This document shows positions 50,157-58,754 of a stretch of DNA of 64,000 bases, piece after piece; positions within the stretch are counted from its first letter, which is position 1; each line of letters starts with the position of its first letter. Position numbers and translations under genes: made by a program. The stretch lies in NCBI RefSeq assembly GCF_001612615.1, contig NZ_BDAU01000019.1, forward strand, positions 124,001 through 188,000. The letters are read 5' to 3'. A model generated the notes under the pieces. The model was not told where the DNA came from. It worked only from the letters and a program-made list of their open reading frames with translations, and ran no database searches. Origin of the DNA: Nocardia amikacinitolerans NBRC 108937. GTDB taxonomy: Bacteria; Actinomycetota; Actinomycetes; Mycobacteriales; Mycobacteriaceae.

Positions 50157-52358
50157 ATGGTGGACAAATCGAGTGGACCTGCCGGAGGCAACGGCAGAGT
50201 GGTGACGGTGGATCGGCCGGAACGCATTCGAAATGTGGTCCTGGTCGGTCACAGCGGGGCGGGGAAGACGACGCTCGTCGAGGCGATGGCGCTGACGGCG
50301 GGCGCGGTGAATCGCGCGGGGCGGGTGGAGGACGGCACGTCGCTGTCGGACTACGACGAGATCGAACATCGGCAGCACCGGTCGGTGCAGGTGTCGGTGG
50401 TGCCGGTGGCGTGGCAGGAGATGAAGGTCAACCTGGTGGACACGCCGGGATACGCGGATTTCGTCGGCGAGTTGCGTGCCGGGTTGCGCGCGGCGGACGC
50501 GGCGTTGTTCGTCATCTCGGCGGCCGAGGGCTCCGAAGGGGTGAGCGGGGCGACGCGCGCGCTGTGGGAGGAGTGCGCGGCCGTCGGCATGCCGCGGGCG
50601 ATCGTCATCACGCACCTGGACACCGCGCGCGCGGACTTCGACGAGATGGTGCAGACGTGCCGTGACGTGCTCAGTGGCGGAGCGTCGGAGAACATCCTTC
50701 CGCTGCATCTGCCGGTGTACGGGCCGCGTGGCGTGGACGGTCATCGGCCGGTCACGGGGTTGATCGAGCTGCTGCCCAACTGCGTCGCCGACTACGCCTC
50801 CGGTGAAGGGGTGCGCGGTGCGCCGTCGGCGGAGCAGGCCGCCGATCTGGACGAGGCGCGCAATCGGCTCATCGAGGGCATCATCGCCGAGAGCGAGGAC
50901 GAGTCGCTCATGGAGCGCTACCTCGGCGGCGACGACATCGAGCTCGACACGCTGGTCGCCGATCTGGAGCGCGCGGTGGCGCGCGGCAGTTTCCACCCGG
51001 TGCTGTTCGGCGCACCCGCGCCGGAAGGTGCGCGGCAGGGCTTGGGCACGATGGAGTTGCTCGACCTGATCACCGGCGGATTTCCGGCGCCGACCGAACA
51101 CATCGTCTCGGCGGCGCCCGCGACCAACGGCGCCGCGCCGACACCGCTGGCCTGCGATCCGAACGGCGCGCTGGCCGCGGAGGTCATTCGCACCGCGTCG
51201 GACCCCTACGTCGGCCGGATCTCGCTGGTGCGGATCTTCTCCGGCACCCTGCACGCCGACGACACCGTGCACGTCTGCGGGCACGGTCTGGCCGATCGCG
51301 GGCATCCGGACCACGACGTGGACGAGCGCGTCGGCGCGGTGACGGCGCCCTTCGGCAAACAACAGCGTCCGCTGGGCGAGGCCATCGCGGGTGACATCGC
51401 CTGCGTCACCAAGCTCGGTCACGCGGAGACCGGAGACACCCTCTCCGGCACCGGCAAGCCGCTGGTGATCGAGCCGTGGCCGATGCCGGATCCATTGCTG
51501 CCCATCGCGATTCGCGCGCACAGCAAGGCCGACGAGGACAAGCTCTCGCAGGGACTCGCGCGGCTGGCCGCCGAGGATCCCGCCCTGCGCGTCGAAAACA
51601 ACAGCCAGACACACCAATTGGTGCTGTGGTGTCTCGGCGAGGCGCATCGCGATGTCGCGCTGGAGCGGCTGCGCACCCGGTTCGGGGTGCAGGTGGACAC
51701 CGTCGACCACAAGGTCGCGCTGCGAGAGACGTTCGCGGGCAAGGCGACAGCGCGCGGCAGGCACGTGAAGCAGTCGGGCGGGCACGGGCAGTACGCGGTG
51801 TGCGAGATCGAGGTGGAGCCGCTGCCCGGCGGTTCGGGGATCGAGTTCGTGGACAAGGTGGTCGGCGGCGTGGTGCCGCGCCAGTTCATCCCCTCGGTGG
51901 AGAAGGGGGTGCGTGCGCAGGCGGCGCGCGGGGTGGCCGCGGGGTATCCGCTGGTGGACGTGCGGGTCACGCTCTTCGACGGCAAGGCGCATTCGGTCGA
52001 CTCCTCCGACGCCGCGTTCCAGACGGCGGGCGCGCTGGCGCTGCGTGAGGCGGCGGCCGTGGCGGGCATCGACCTGCTGGAGCCGTTCGCCGAGGTCTGG
52101 GTGGTGGTCTCCGACGACTACCTCGGGCCGGTGCTCAGCGATCTGTCGAGCCGTCGCGGACGGGTGCTCGGCACGGAACCGCACGGGACCGGTCGCACCA
52201 GGATCCGCGCGGAAGTGCCGGAATTGGAACTCAGCCGCTACGCGATCGACCTGCGTTCGCTGTCGCACGGGACCGGGGATTTCAGCCGGACCTACGCGCG
52301 GCACGAGCCGATGCCGTCGCAGATCGCGGGGGCGCTCCGGGAAAACGCCAAGGCCTGA
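50157..52358 (+). CDS. Elongation factor G-like GTPase (FusA2 type)
   Basis: A 733-aa translational GTPase homologue. G1 is GHSGAGKTT (residues 31-39), G3 is DTPGYADF, and G4 is THLD in place of NKxD, as in the mycobacterial Rv0120c/FusA2 group. Domains II to V follow, with the EF-G domain IV segment (GQYAVCEIEVEPLPGGSG, VVPRQFIPSVEKGV) and domain V (SDDYLGPVLSDLSSRRGRVL). The canonical EF-G gene lies in the str operon elsewhere. Such paralogues are poorly understood; roles in ribosome rescue or stress have been proposed. The altered G4 suggests weaker guanine specificity. Confidence 0.92.
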   Translation: MVDKSSGPAGGNGRVVTVDRPERIRNVVLVGHSGAGKTTLVEAMALTAGAVNRAGRVEDGTSLSDYDEIEHRQHRSVQVSVVPVAWQEMKVNLVDTPGYADFVGELRAGLRAADAALFVISAAEGSEGVSGATRALWEECAAVGMPRAIVITHLDTARADFDEMVQTCRDVLSGGASENILPLHLPVYGPRGVDGHRPVTGLIELLPNCVADYASGEGVRGAPSAEQAADLDEARNRLIEGIIAESEDESLMERYLGGDDIELDTLVADLERAVARGSFHPVLFGAPAPEGARQGLGTMELLDLITGGFPAPTEHIVSAAPATNGAAPTPLACDPNGALAAEVIRTASDPYVGRISLVRIFSGTLHADDTVHVCGHGLADRGHPDHDVDERVGAVTAPFGKQQRPLGEAIAGDIACVTKLGHAETGDTLSGTGKPLVIEPWPMPDPLLPIAIRAHSKADEDKLSQGLARLAAEDPALRVENNSQTHQLVLWCLGEAHRDVALERLRTRFGVQVDTVDHKVALRETFAGKATARGRHVKQSGGHGQYAVCEIEVEPLPGGSGIEFVDKVVGGVVPRQFIPSVEKGVRAQAARGVAAGYPLVDVRVTLFDGKAHSVDSSDAAFQTAGALALREAAAVAGIDLLEPFAEVWVVVSDDYLGPVLSDLSSRRGRVLGTEPHGTGRTRIRAEVPELELSRYAIDLRSLSHGTGDFSRTYARHEPMPSQIAGALRENAKA

Positions 52359-52414
52359 ATACGACCGCCGTCCCGGCGCGAATGGCGAGCTCGGCGGCCA
52401 CTATTCTGAAACAC

Positions 52415-53158
52415 ATGGCAGCAGGCAAGGGCGGTACACCGTCGAAGGAAGCGAAGGCCGCGGCTAAGGCGGCGCGCAAGAAGGCGTCGAAGGAGCGGCG
52501 CCAGCAGCTCTGGCAGGCGTTCCAGATGCAGCGCAAGGAAGACAAGCTCCTGCTGCCCCTGATGATCGGCGCGGTGCTCGGCATCACCGTGCTGTTCCTG
52601 GTGATCGGTCTGGTCTTCGATCTGCAGTGGTTCCTGCTTCCGATCGGCATCCTGCTCGGCGTGCTTGTGGCGTTCATCGTCTTCGGACGTCGCGTGCAGA
52701 AGAACGTCTACGCCAAGGCCGAGGGCCAGGCGGGCGCGGCCGCGTGGGTGCTCGACAACCTGCAGGGCAAGTGGCGGGTCAGCAACGGCGTCGCCGCGAC
52801 CACCCAGCTGGACGCGGTGCACCGCGTGATCGGCCTGCCCGGCGTGATCTTCGTCGGCGAGGGTTCGCCGCAGCGGCTCAAGGCGCTGCTCGCCCAGGAG
52901 AAGAAGCGCACCGCGCGGCTCATCGGCGACACCCCGATCTACGACGTCATCATCGGCAACGAGGAAGGCCAGGTCCCGCTGAAGGAACTCCAGCGCTACC
53001 TGACCAAGCTGCCGCGCAACATCGACACCAAGCGCATCGACAACATCGAAGGCCGGCTCGCCGCCCTGAGCTCGCGCAGCGGGCCCGCGCTGCCGAAGGG
53101 TCCGATGCCCGCGGGCGCCAAGATGCGCGGGGTGCAGCGCACCATTCGCAGGCGCTGA
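52415..53158 (+). CDS. DUF4191 membrane protein (Rv2219-like)
   Basis: A 247-aa protein with a lysine-rich N terminus (KEAKAAAKAARKKASKERR), two adjacent transmembrane helices (LLPLMIGAVLGITVLFLVIG and WFLLPIGILLGVLVAFIVFG) and a soluble C-terminal domain containing AAAWVLDNLQGKWRV and GVIFVGEGSPQRLKALLAQE. This matches the conserved actinobacterial gene found directly after lipA in Mycobacterium. Its function is unknown. ATG 52415 is chosen over an in-frame ATG at 52382 because it removes a non-conserved lead. It marks the return to backbone after the island. Confidence 0.9.
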   Translation: MAAGKGGTPSKEAKAAAKAARKKASKERRQQLWQAFQMQRKEDKLLLPLMIGAVLGITVLFLVIGLVFDLQWFLLPIGILLGVLVAFIVFGRRVQKNVYAKAEGQAGAAAWVLDNLQGKWRVSNGVAATTQLDAVHRVIGLPGVIFVGEGSPQRLKALLAQEKKRTARLIGDTPIYDVIIGNEEGQVPLKELQRYLTKLPRNIDTKRIDNIEGRLAALSSRSGPALPKGPMPAGAKMRGVQRTIRRR

Positions 53159-53170
53159 TCCGGTTTCGCG

Positions 53171-53203
53171 AGGCCCGTGTTCCACGATTGGGGACACGGG
53201 CCT
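53171..53203 (+). terminator. Terminator after the DUF4191 gene
   Basis: AGGCCCGTGTTCC (53171-53183) pairs with GGGACACGGGCCT (53191-53203) 13 bases after the stop, with a short loop and a mild T-rich tail (CATTTTCC). Confidence 0.8.
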
Positions 53204-53429
53204 TCGTCATTTTCCGGGTACTCGAGACGATCCACCCGGCGAGCCGCGCGGTCCACCAAGCGGCGCGATCCAGGCATGGCCGCATACCGATCGACGGCCC
53301 AGCGGGGTGGCCGACACTCGGCGGCTTCTCCGCGAATCGCGCGCGGCTGACTGGTTGGCATGGAACGGTTGGGAACAGCTTTTCCGATGAGAGCCGATGA
53401 GTTTCGAGCGCGCAGGAGGTCTACCCGTC

Positions 53430-53981
53430 ATGAGGAAACTGATCTATGGGATCGGCATGTCCCTGGACGGCTATATCAACGACCGCGACGGCAGCATCGA
53501 CTGGACCAACCCGGACGACGAGCTGCACCAGTTCCACAACGACCGCTACCGCCAGATCGAGATCTCGCTGCACGGCCGTCGCCTCTACGAGCTGATGGCC
53601 GAGTACTGGCCGCACGTGCCCGAGGACGCGCCGCCGATCGAGCGCGAGTTCGCCAGGCTCTGGACGGAGAAGCCGAAGGTCGTCGTCTCCCGGACGCTCA
53701 CCGAGGTCCACTGGAACAGCACGCTGATCAGCGAGAACGTGGTCGAGGAGGTGCGCGGGCTCAAGGAAGGAGGCGATGGCGTCATCGAAGTCGGTGGCGC
53801 GACTCTCGCCGCCTCGCTGATGCCGCACGGGCTCATCGACGAGTACCAGGTGTTCGTCTCGCCCATGGTGCTCGGCGGCGGCACACCGATGTTCCCCTCG
53901 CTGGACAAACGCATCCCGCTCCGGTTGGCCGAGACGAGGCAGTTCGACACCGCGGTGATGCTGCGCTACGTCGCCGACTGA
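53430..53981 (+). CDS. Dihydrofolate reductase-family protein (RibD C-terminal-like)
   Basis: A 183-aa protein of the DHFR/RibD-C fold. It starts MRKLIYGIGMSLDGYINDRD (the ALDGxIA substrate strand), and continues HGRRLYELMAEYWP, KPKVVVSRTLTEVHWN, then GVIEVGGATLAASLMPHGLI (the nucleotide-binding GGxxLA loop) and EYQVFVSPMVLGGGTPMFPS. These enzymes are NADPH-dependent reductases of pterin- or flavin-like substrates; the physiological role of this subgroup is unknown. AGGAGGT lies 10 bases before ATG 53430. It stands alone between DUF4191 and RDD genes. Confidence 0.88.
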   Translation: MRKLIYGIGMSLDGYINDRDGSIDWTNPDDELHQFHNDRYRQIEISLHGRRLYELMAEYWPHVPEDAPPIEREFARLWTEKPKVVVSRTLTEVHWNSTLISENVVEEVRGLKEGGDGVIEVGGATLAASLMPHGLIDEYQVFVSPMVLGGGTPMFPSLDKRIPLRLAETRQFDTAVMLRYVAD

Positions 53982-54100
53982 GTCCCGTCGTAGCCCCGAC
54001 ACCCCAGCCGGTCCCACACACGTTGCGCACGGTCTACATAGGCACCGCCTCTGTGAGGCGTGCGAAAGGTGTGTGGCAGCGATCCGAGGCGCTGGCCGCG

Positions 54101-54553
54101 TCAGCGCGATTTGACCAGCGCGGTGCCGGTCGCGCGGTCGTGCATACCGCGGCCATCTCCGTCGGTGAACAACGCGGGCACCACGAAGATCAGCAGCACT
54201 TGGCGGGCCAACGCGCGAACGAACCCGACCGGCGCGGCCGCGTCGATCCGGATGACCCGCAATCGCAGGAAGTACTGCCCGGGCGTGAAACCGAACAGCG
54301 TGACCGCGGCGACGCCGATGACGAACCAGATGAGCAGCGGAAGATTCGCGTTCACACCGCGCACGATCAGGGCCGAGACGCCGACGGCGATCATCCAGTC
54401 CACGAACAGCGCCGCGATCCGGCGGCCCATCCCGGCCAGCGAACCGGCGCCGTCGCGGGGCAGGCCGAGGTGTTCGCCGGGAAACTCGGGCGTAGCCGGG
54501 TCACCGGGGTCCGCCGAAGGTCCGGAAAGCCAGGATCCGGTGATACGCGCCAT
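54101..54553 (-). CDS. RDD-family membrane protein
   Basis: A 150-aa protein matching Rv2219A in position next to glnA1. After a polar N terminus comes GMGRRIAALFVDWMIAVGVS, the R-x3-D-D-like first helix of RDD proteins, a second helix LPLLIWFVIGVAAVTLFGF, the TPGQYFLRLRVIR signature and a third helix with RALARQVLL. RDD proteins may be small transporters or antiporters; function here is unknown. It is divergent from glnA1. Confidence 0.9.
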   Translation of the reverse strand: MARITGSWLSGPSADPGDPATPEFPGEHLGLPRDGAGSLAGMGRRIAALFVDWMIAVGVSALIVRGVNANLPLLIWFVIGVAAVTLFGFTPGQYFLRLRVIRIDAAAPVGFVRALARQVLLIFVVPALFTDGDGRGMHDRATGTALVKSR

Positions 54554-54570
54554 GGCCTCCAGGATAGGCG

Positions 54571-54704
54571 TACCTCCGCATCCGCTCCGGCCATGCGCAG
54601 GTTTGTGGACGGACTGCGTCCGACAGCGCCTGATCGGCGGCGGCCCCGCCCGCCCTCGGCCCGGCGCGGGTTTGCGGACGGAACGCGTCCGACAGCGCCT
54701 GACA
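54571..54704. repeat. Tandem and dispersed short repeats upstream of the RDD gene
   Basis: GGTTTGTGGACGGACTGCGT at 54600 recurs as GGTTTGCGGACGGAACGCGT at 54669 (69-bp offset), and both are followed by CCGACAGCGCCTGA. The lead-in TACCTCCGCATCCGCTCCG at 54571 recurs near position 60 (TACCTCCGCATTCGCTCCG), again followed by a GTRGACGGACT block. No gene is present. It lies between the divergent RDD and glnA genes. Confidence 0.6.
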
Positions 54705-54829
54705 TGCGGTGACCGCATTCCGCCCGGCCGCGTCCAAGGGGAGTTCAGCCTCACAGGACGCGTCGTGAACAGCAGGACTACCATGCTTGGCGAGCCCGGG
54801 TGGCCATCACCACTCGACCAGCCGCACGT

Positions 54830-54867
54830 GTAACACTGGCGAAACACAGCCTTGACTGTAGGGAAAC
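54830..54867 (+). promoter_or_regulatory. GlnR operator of glnA1 (four half-sites)
   Basis: Four 5-bp half-sites with exact 6-bp spacers: GTAAC (54830), GAAAC (54841), TTGAC (54852) and GAAAC (54863). This fits the actinobacterial GlnR consensus gTnAC-N6-GaAAC-N6-GtnAC-N6-GaAAC, with TTGAC deviating at its first base. It ends 76 bases before the GTG start of glnA1. GlnR would control the gene in response to nitrogen supply. Confidence 0.85.
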
Positions 54868-54943
54868 ACCGCGTCCATAGCGTCTGGTCGCGACGAACCC
54901 ATGCAATCGACACTGGCTGGGAACCGATCCGTAAGGAGAACAA

Positions 54944-56380
54944 GTGACGTTCAGCACGGCCGATGAGGTCATCCAGTACATCAAGGAAGAGGACATCGAG
55001 TACGTCGATATCCGCTTCAGCGATCTTCCCGGTGTGCAGCAGCACTTCTCGATCCCGGCCAAGGCCTTCACGGCCGACCTTGCCGAAGAGGGTCTAGCGT
55101 TCGACGGTTCGTCCGTCCGCGGCTTCCAGTCGATCGACGAGTCGGACATGCTCCTGCTCCCCGACTACACCACCGCGCGCATCGACCCGTTCCGCGCCGC
55201 CAAGACGCTGAACCTGAACTTCTTCGTCCACGACCCGTTCACCCGCGAGGCCTACTCCCGTGACCCGCGCAACATCGCGCGCAAGGCGGAGGAGTACCTG
55301 CGGTCGACCGGCATCGCCGACACCGCGTACTTCGGCCCCGAAGCCGAGTTCTACATCTTCGACTCGATCCGTTACGAGTCGAACATGAACGGCGCCTTCT
55401 ACGAGATCGACTCGATCTCCGGCTCCTGGAACACCGGCGCCGAGTTCAACCTCGACGGCACCCCGAACCGCGGCTACAAGGTTCGCAACAAGGGTGGTTA
55501 CTTCCCGGTCGCACCGTACGACCACTACGTCGACCTGCGCGACAAGATCTCGACCAACCTGCAGAACGCGGGCTTCGAGCTCGAGCGCGGCCACCACGAG
55601 GTCGGCACCGCGGGCCAGGCGGAGATCAACTACCGCTTCAACACCCTGCTGCACGCTGCCGACGACCTGCAGCTGTTCAAGTACATCGTGAAGAACACGG
55701 CGTGGAAGGAAGGCAAGACCGTCACCTTCATGCCGAAGCCGCTCTTCGGTGACAACGGCTCGGGCATGCACGTGCACCAGTCGCTGTGGAAGGACGGCAA
55801 GCCGCTGTTCCACGACGAGGCCGGCTACGGCGGTCTGTCGGACATGGCGCGTCACTACATCGGCGGCATCCTGCACCACGCGCCGTCGCTGCTGGCGTTC
55901 ACCAACCCGACCGTGAACTCCTACCACCGTCTGGTTCCTGGCTACGAGGCCCCGATCAACCTGGTGTACTCGCAGCGCAACCGCTCCGCCGCGGTCCGCA
56001 TCCCGGTCACCGGCAACAACCCGAAGGCCAAGCGCATCGAGTTCCGCGCGCCGGACTCCTCGGGCAACCCGTACCTGGCCTTCGCCGCCATGCTGATGGC
56101 CGGCCTGGACGGCATCAAGAAGAAGATCGAGCCGCTGGCCCCGGTCGACAAGGACCTCTACGAGCTCCCGCCGGAGGAGGCCAAGAACATCCCGCAGGCC
56201 CCCACCAGCCTGGCGTCGGTGATCGACCGCCTCGAGCAGGACCACGACTACCTCACCGAGGGCAACGTCTTCACCCCGGACCTGATCGAGACCTGGATCG
56301 ACATCAAGCGCACCCAGGAGATCGCTCCGGTGAACCTGCGTCCGCACCCGTACGAGTTCGAACTGTACTTCGACGTGTAA
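54944..56380 (+). CDS. glnA1: Glutamine synthetase type I
   Basis: Makes glutamine from glutamate, ammonia and ATP as a dodecamer. The 478-aa product contains FDGSSVRGFQSIDESDM, the FFVHDPFTREAYSRDPR block, EFYIFDSI, GHHEVGTAGQAEINYRF, KPLFGDNGSGMHVHQSLW, NPTVNSYHRLVPGYEAP and NRSAAVRIP. The adenylylation site is the tyrosine in KDLYELPPEE, so it should be inactivated by GlnE. A GTG start at 54944 follows AAGGAGA. A perfect-spacing GlnR operator lies upstream and a strong hairpin follows the stop. It corresponds to Rv2220. Confidence 0.98.
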   Translation: MTFSTADEVIQYIKEEDIEYVDIRFSDLPGVQQHFSIPAKAFTADLAEEGLAFDGSSVRGFQSIDESDMLLLPDYTTARIDPFRAAKTLNLNFFVHDPFTREAYSRDPRNIARKAEEYLRSTGIADTAYFGPEAEFYIFDSIRYESNMNGAFYEIDSISGSWNTGAEFNLDGTPNRGYKVRNKGGYFPVAPYDHYVDLRDKISTNLQNAGFELERGHHEVGTAGQAEINYRFNTLLHAADDLQLFKYIVKNTAWKEGKTVTFMPKPLFGDNGSGMHVHQSLWKDGKPLFHDEAGYGGLSDMARHYIGGILHHAPSLLAFTNPTVNSYHRLVPGYEAPINLVYSQRNRSAAVRIPVTGNNPKAKRIEFRAPDSSGNPYLAFAAMLMAGLDGIKKKIEPLAPVDKDLYELPPEEAKNIPQAPTSLASVIDRLEQDHDYLTEGNVFTPDLIETWIDIKRTQEIAPVNLRPHPYEFELYFDV

Positions 56381-56402
56381 GTCGTCGTACGGCAAGACGT
56401 TT

Positions 56403-56436
56403 CGAGCCCTTCCGCACTTCGGTGCGGGAGGGCTCG
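56403..56436 (+). terminator. Terminator of glnA1
   Basis: CGAGCCCTTCCGCAC (56403-56417), loop TTCG, GTGCGGGAGGGCTCG (56422-56436). This is a 15-bp stem with one G-T wobble, followed by TCCCGTTT. Confidence 0.9.
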
Positions 56437-56552
56437 TCCCGTTTCGGACATACTCGCGCGTACCGCGACGATGGCCCTCGTCATCGCAATATCATTCGAT
56501 TGATTCTGAATCTCCAGCATTTGTCGCTTCCTCGACCCCGCCCAAGGGAGTA

Positions 56553-57266
56553 GTGACGGAAATGATCGCTAGCAGAATCGCCGCCATCGCCATGATCATC
56601 GGTGCTCTGCTCACCGCTGGCTCGGGCACCGCCGATGCGTACGGCCCCTGGTCGTGTGCGCCAGACAACCCGTGGCAACCCACCGCGGAACTGTTCGGCA
56701 CCTGGAACAACGCCACCATCACCGACCCGGCCGACCCCCGCATGGACGACCCGCTCACCCAGTTCGAGCTGGAGGTCGACCTCACCGCGGTCATGGAGGC
56801 GGGCCTGCCGGTCTCTTCCGAACCGGTCGACGGCGTGCACTGGTCGGAGCAATCCCAACAGATCACCTACGAACCCGCCCGCCGCTTCGAGTTCGCCTGC
56901 ACCGGCCGCGACAACCTGTGCTGGATCGCTGACGACCTCCGGGTGCGCTACAACCAGCAAGCCGTCCTCGGCATCGAGTACCTGCCCGCCGACGACGAGC
57001 GAGCCGACGGGTTCCTCGTCCGCGTCCCGGGCGTCGACCTGATCGGTGTGCACGACGCGCTGATGGCCGACCCGGTGGCGCGAGAACGGATAGGCGGCGG
57101 TTGGGTCACCGCGGACGGCACGCTGATCTTCATCGCCGACCGAGCCGACCTCGACGTGGCGCGAGCCTTCATCGAAGGACTTGGCGCGCACTGGGATCCG
57201 GCCGCCGTACGCTACGGCGACCGTCAACTCGTCACTGGCTATCGCTTCCCGGGCGTCTACTTCTGA
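56553..57266 (+). CDS. Exported hypothetical protein, 237 aa
   Basis: GTG 56553 follows AAGGGAG; the ATG at 56562 is the alternative. A Sec signal (IASRIAAIAMIIGALLTAGS, GTADA) precedes a mature domain with Cys in WSCAPDNPWQ and the pair ACTGRDNLC. Later parts, FLVRVPGVDLIGVHDALMAD and WVTADGTLIFIADRADLDVA, are well ordered in composition. The family is not recognised; it probably is an extracytoplasmic protein specific to Nocardia-like bacteria. Confidence 0.8.
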   Translation: MTEMIASRIAAIAMIIGALLTAGSGTADAYGPWSCAPDNPWQPTAELFGTWNNATITDPADPRMDDPLTQFELEVDLTAVMEAGLPVSSEPVDGVHWSEQSQQITYEPARRFEFACTGRDNLCWIADDLRVRYNQQAVLGIEYLPADDERADGFLVRVPGVDLIGVHDALMADPVARERIGGGWVTADGTLIFIADRADLDVARAFIEGLGAHWDPAAVRYGDRQLVTGYRFPGVYF

Positions 57267-57349
57267 GCGCTCGTCATGGATCTGTCGCGGGTGACGTCCT
57301 TCGGCTCGGCGGGCCTCGACGTAGTGATCAGTGCCCTGCGCACGCTGAG

Positions 57350-58279
57350 TCAGAGGCCGAGATAGAAGCGAATCGTCGTGCCGTCATCGCCGGTGTGCAC
57401 GCGCACCAGATCGGCCATGTAGTTCACCAGAATCAACCCTCGGCCACCGAACTGCCCCGGCTGAGGCGGCCTGCGACCGGCCAGGGGGTCGGTCAGGCGC
57501 CCGCCGTCACGCACCTCGCACACCAGCTGCCCGTGCTCGGCCCAGATCGCGAAAGTCCCGCTGCCACCGCCGTGCACCACGCTGTTGGTCGTCAGCTCTC
57601 CGACGGCGAGCTCGACATCCTGCAGCCGCACTCCCGTGAGGCCCAGCTTCCCGGCCTGCTCGACGGCGAAGTACCGGACCGCTCGAAGCTCGTCCGCGCC
57701 GAAGGAAAAGACGGCGGCATTCGGCGCCTGCGGCAGCGACTCGTTGTAGCGGGCCACGATCGACTGCCAGTCGTAGACGTCGCTGGCCGCCTCGAGCCCG
57801 TCACTGATGACGGTCGGGTGGGTGACGCGCGCGTCGGCCAGCACACCCGCGTCCAGTCGCGCCTCGTCGTAGGGGCACAGGATCGTCACCGCGCGCCCTT
57901 CGAACGCCGCGTTGATCAACGCTTCGTGCTGCGCGCACGCGGGGTACTCCACCGCGCTGCGTCCGGCCCAGATCGGCTCGCCGATGATGCGCACCCGCCC
58001 CTCGGGATGCGAGTCGGCGAATCCCCTGAGCACCTTGGGAATGATTCGTCCTGGGTTGCGGCCCGCTTCGGTCATGTCCAGGAACAAGATGCCGTCGGCG
58101 TCCGCGCCCAACCCGTTCTGTATCAGTTCGAGGTTGGGGCCGGGCACCGCGACGGCCATCGGCTCACCGGCCGCCATGCCCTCCCGCAGGAACGACACCG
58201 TCTGTCGCGTGTACTCCTGTTCGGTGCGGTAGAACAGGGCAGGATGCTCGAACGCCTCGCTTGCGGCCACTGCACTCAT
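57350..58279 (-). CDS. MEDS-domain anti-sigma-type kinase (RsbW-like ATPase C terminus)
   Basis: A 309-aa protein. Residues 10-170 are a MEDS (methanogen/methylotroph DcmR sensory) domain: PALFYRTEQEYTRQTVSFLR, GEPMAVAVPGPNLELI, VRIIGEPIWAGRSAVEY. Residues 185-305 are a GHKL/HATPase-c domain of the RsbW type: LQDVELAVGELTTNSVVHGG (N box), VCEVRDGGRLTDP (G1), QFGGRGLILVNYMADLV (G2). Such proteins bind a sigma factor or phosphorylate a STAS antagonist. The upstream STAS gene overlaps it by four bases, giving a partner-switching pair. No sigma factor is nearby. Confidence 0.88.
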   Translation of the reverse strand: MSAVAASEAFEHPALFYRTEQEYTRQTVSFLREGMAAGEPMAVAVPGPNLELIQNGLGADADGILFLDMTEAGRNPGRIIPKVLRGFADSHPEGRVRIIGEPIWAGRSAVEYPACAQHEALINAAFEGRAVTILCPYDEARLDAGVLADARVTHPTVISDGLEAASDVYDWQSIVARYNESLPQAPNAAVFSFGADELRAVRYFAVEQAGKLGLTGVRLQDVELAVGELTTNSVVHGGGSGTFAIWAEHGQLVCEVRDGGRLTDPLAGRRPPQPGQFGGRGLILVNYMADLVRVHTGDDGTTIRFYLGL

Positions 58280-58632
58280 CGCGGCGTCACCTCGATTCGA
58301 TTCAGGTTCGGCCAGAACATCTCGAGTACCCGCGGCAACGACGAGGGCGGATGTACCACCACCACCCGCCCGGCGGACAAGCTCATAACGGTCACCGCCA
58401 GCGCCGTCGCCCCGGACACATCGATGTAAGCCACATCCGACAGCTCGACGTAGGAGACGTTCGTGTGCCGCCTGGCCAACTCGGCAAGAGCGTCTTCCCA
58501 GGAAGAGCGGGTGACCGCGGTGATCTCGCCGCTGGCGCGAACCCCGGGACGATCGGGCAGCGGGCTCACCACCAGCTCGGCAGGCACGGGCAGCGCCCGT
58601 TCGGACTCACCCACCACGTGCGGTGCATCCAC
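58276..58632 (-). CDS. STAS-domain anti-sigma factor antagonist
   Basis: A 118-aa protein with the STAS fold: PGVRASGEITAVTRSSWEDA, a VELSDVAYIDVSGATALAVT strand-helix that contains the phospho-acceptor region (DVSGA, Ser in the usual place), and VVVVHPPSSLPRVLEMFW. It would be the antagonist partner of the MEDS/HATPase protein encoded next, which it overlaps (ATGA). In partner switching the dephosphorylated form binds the kinase and frees a sigma factor. Confidence 0.88.
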   Translation of the reverse strand: MDAPHVVGESERALPVPAELVVSPLPDRPGVRASGEITAVTRSSWEDALAELARRHTNVSYVELSDVAYIDVSGATALAVTVMSLSAGRVVVVHPPSSLPRVLEMFWPNLNRIEVTPR

Positions 58633-58754
58633 GCTCGGACTCCTTCGTCACCATCGGCCGCCGCTACCGTCACAGCCACGAGCAGCGGAAGGACGAGCTT
58701 CCAGCGGCACAGTGTATCCGGGTGGCCGACGTTGCCAGTCACCTGGGATCGGCC

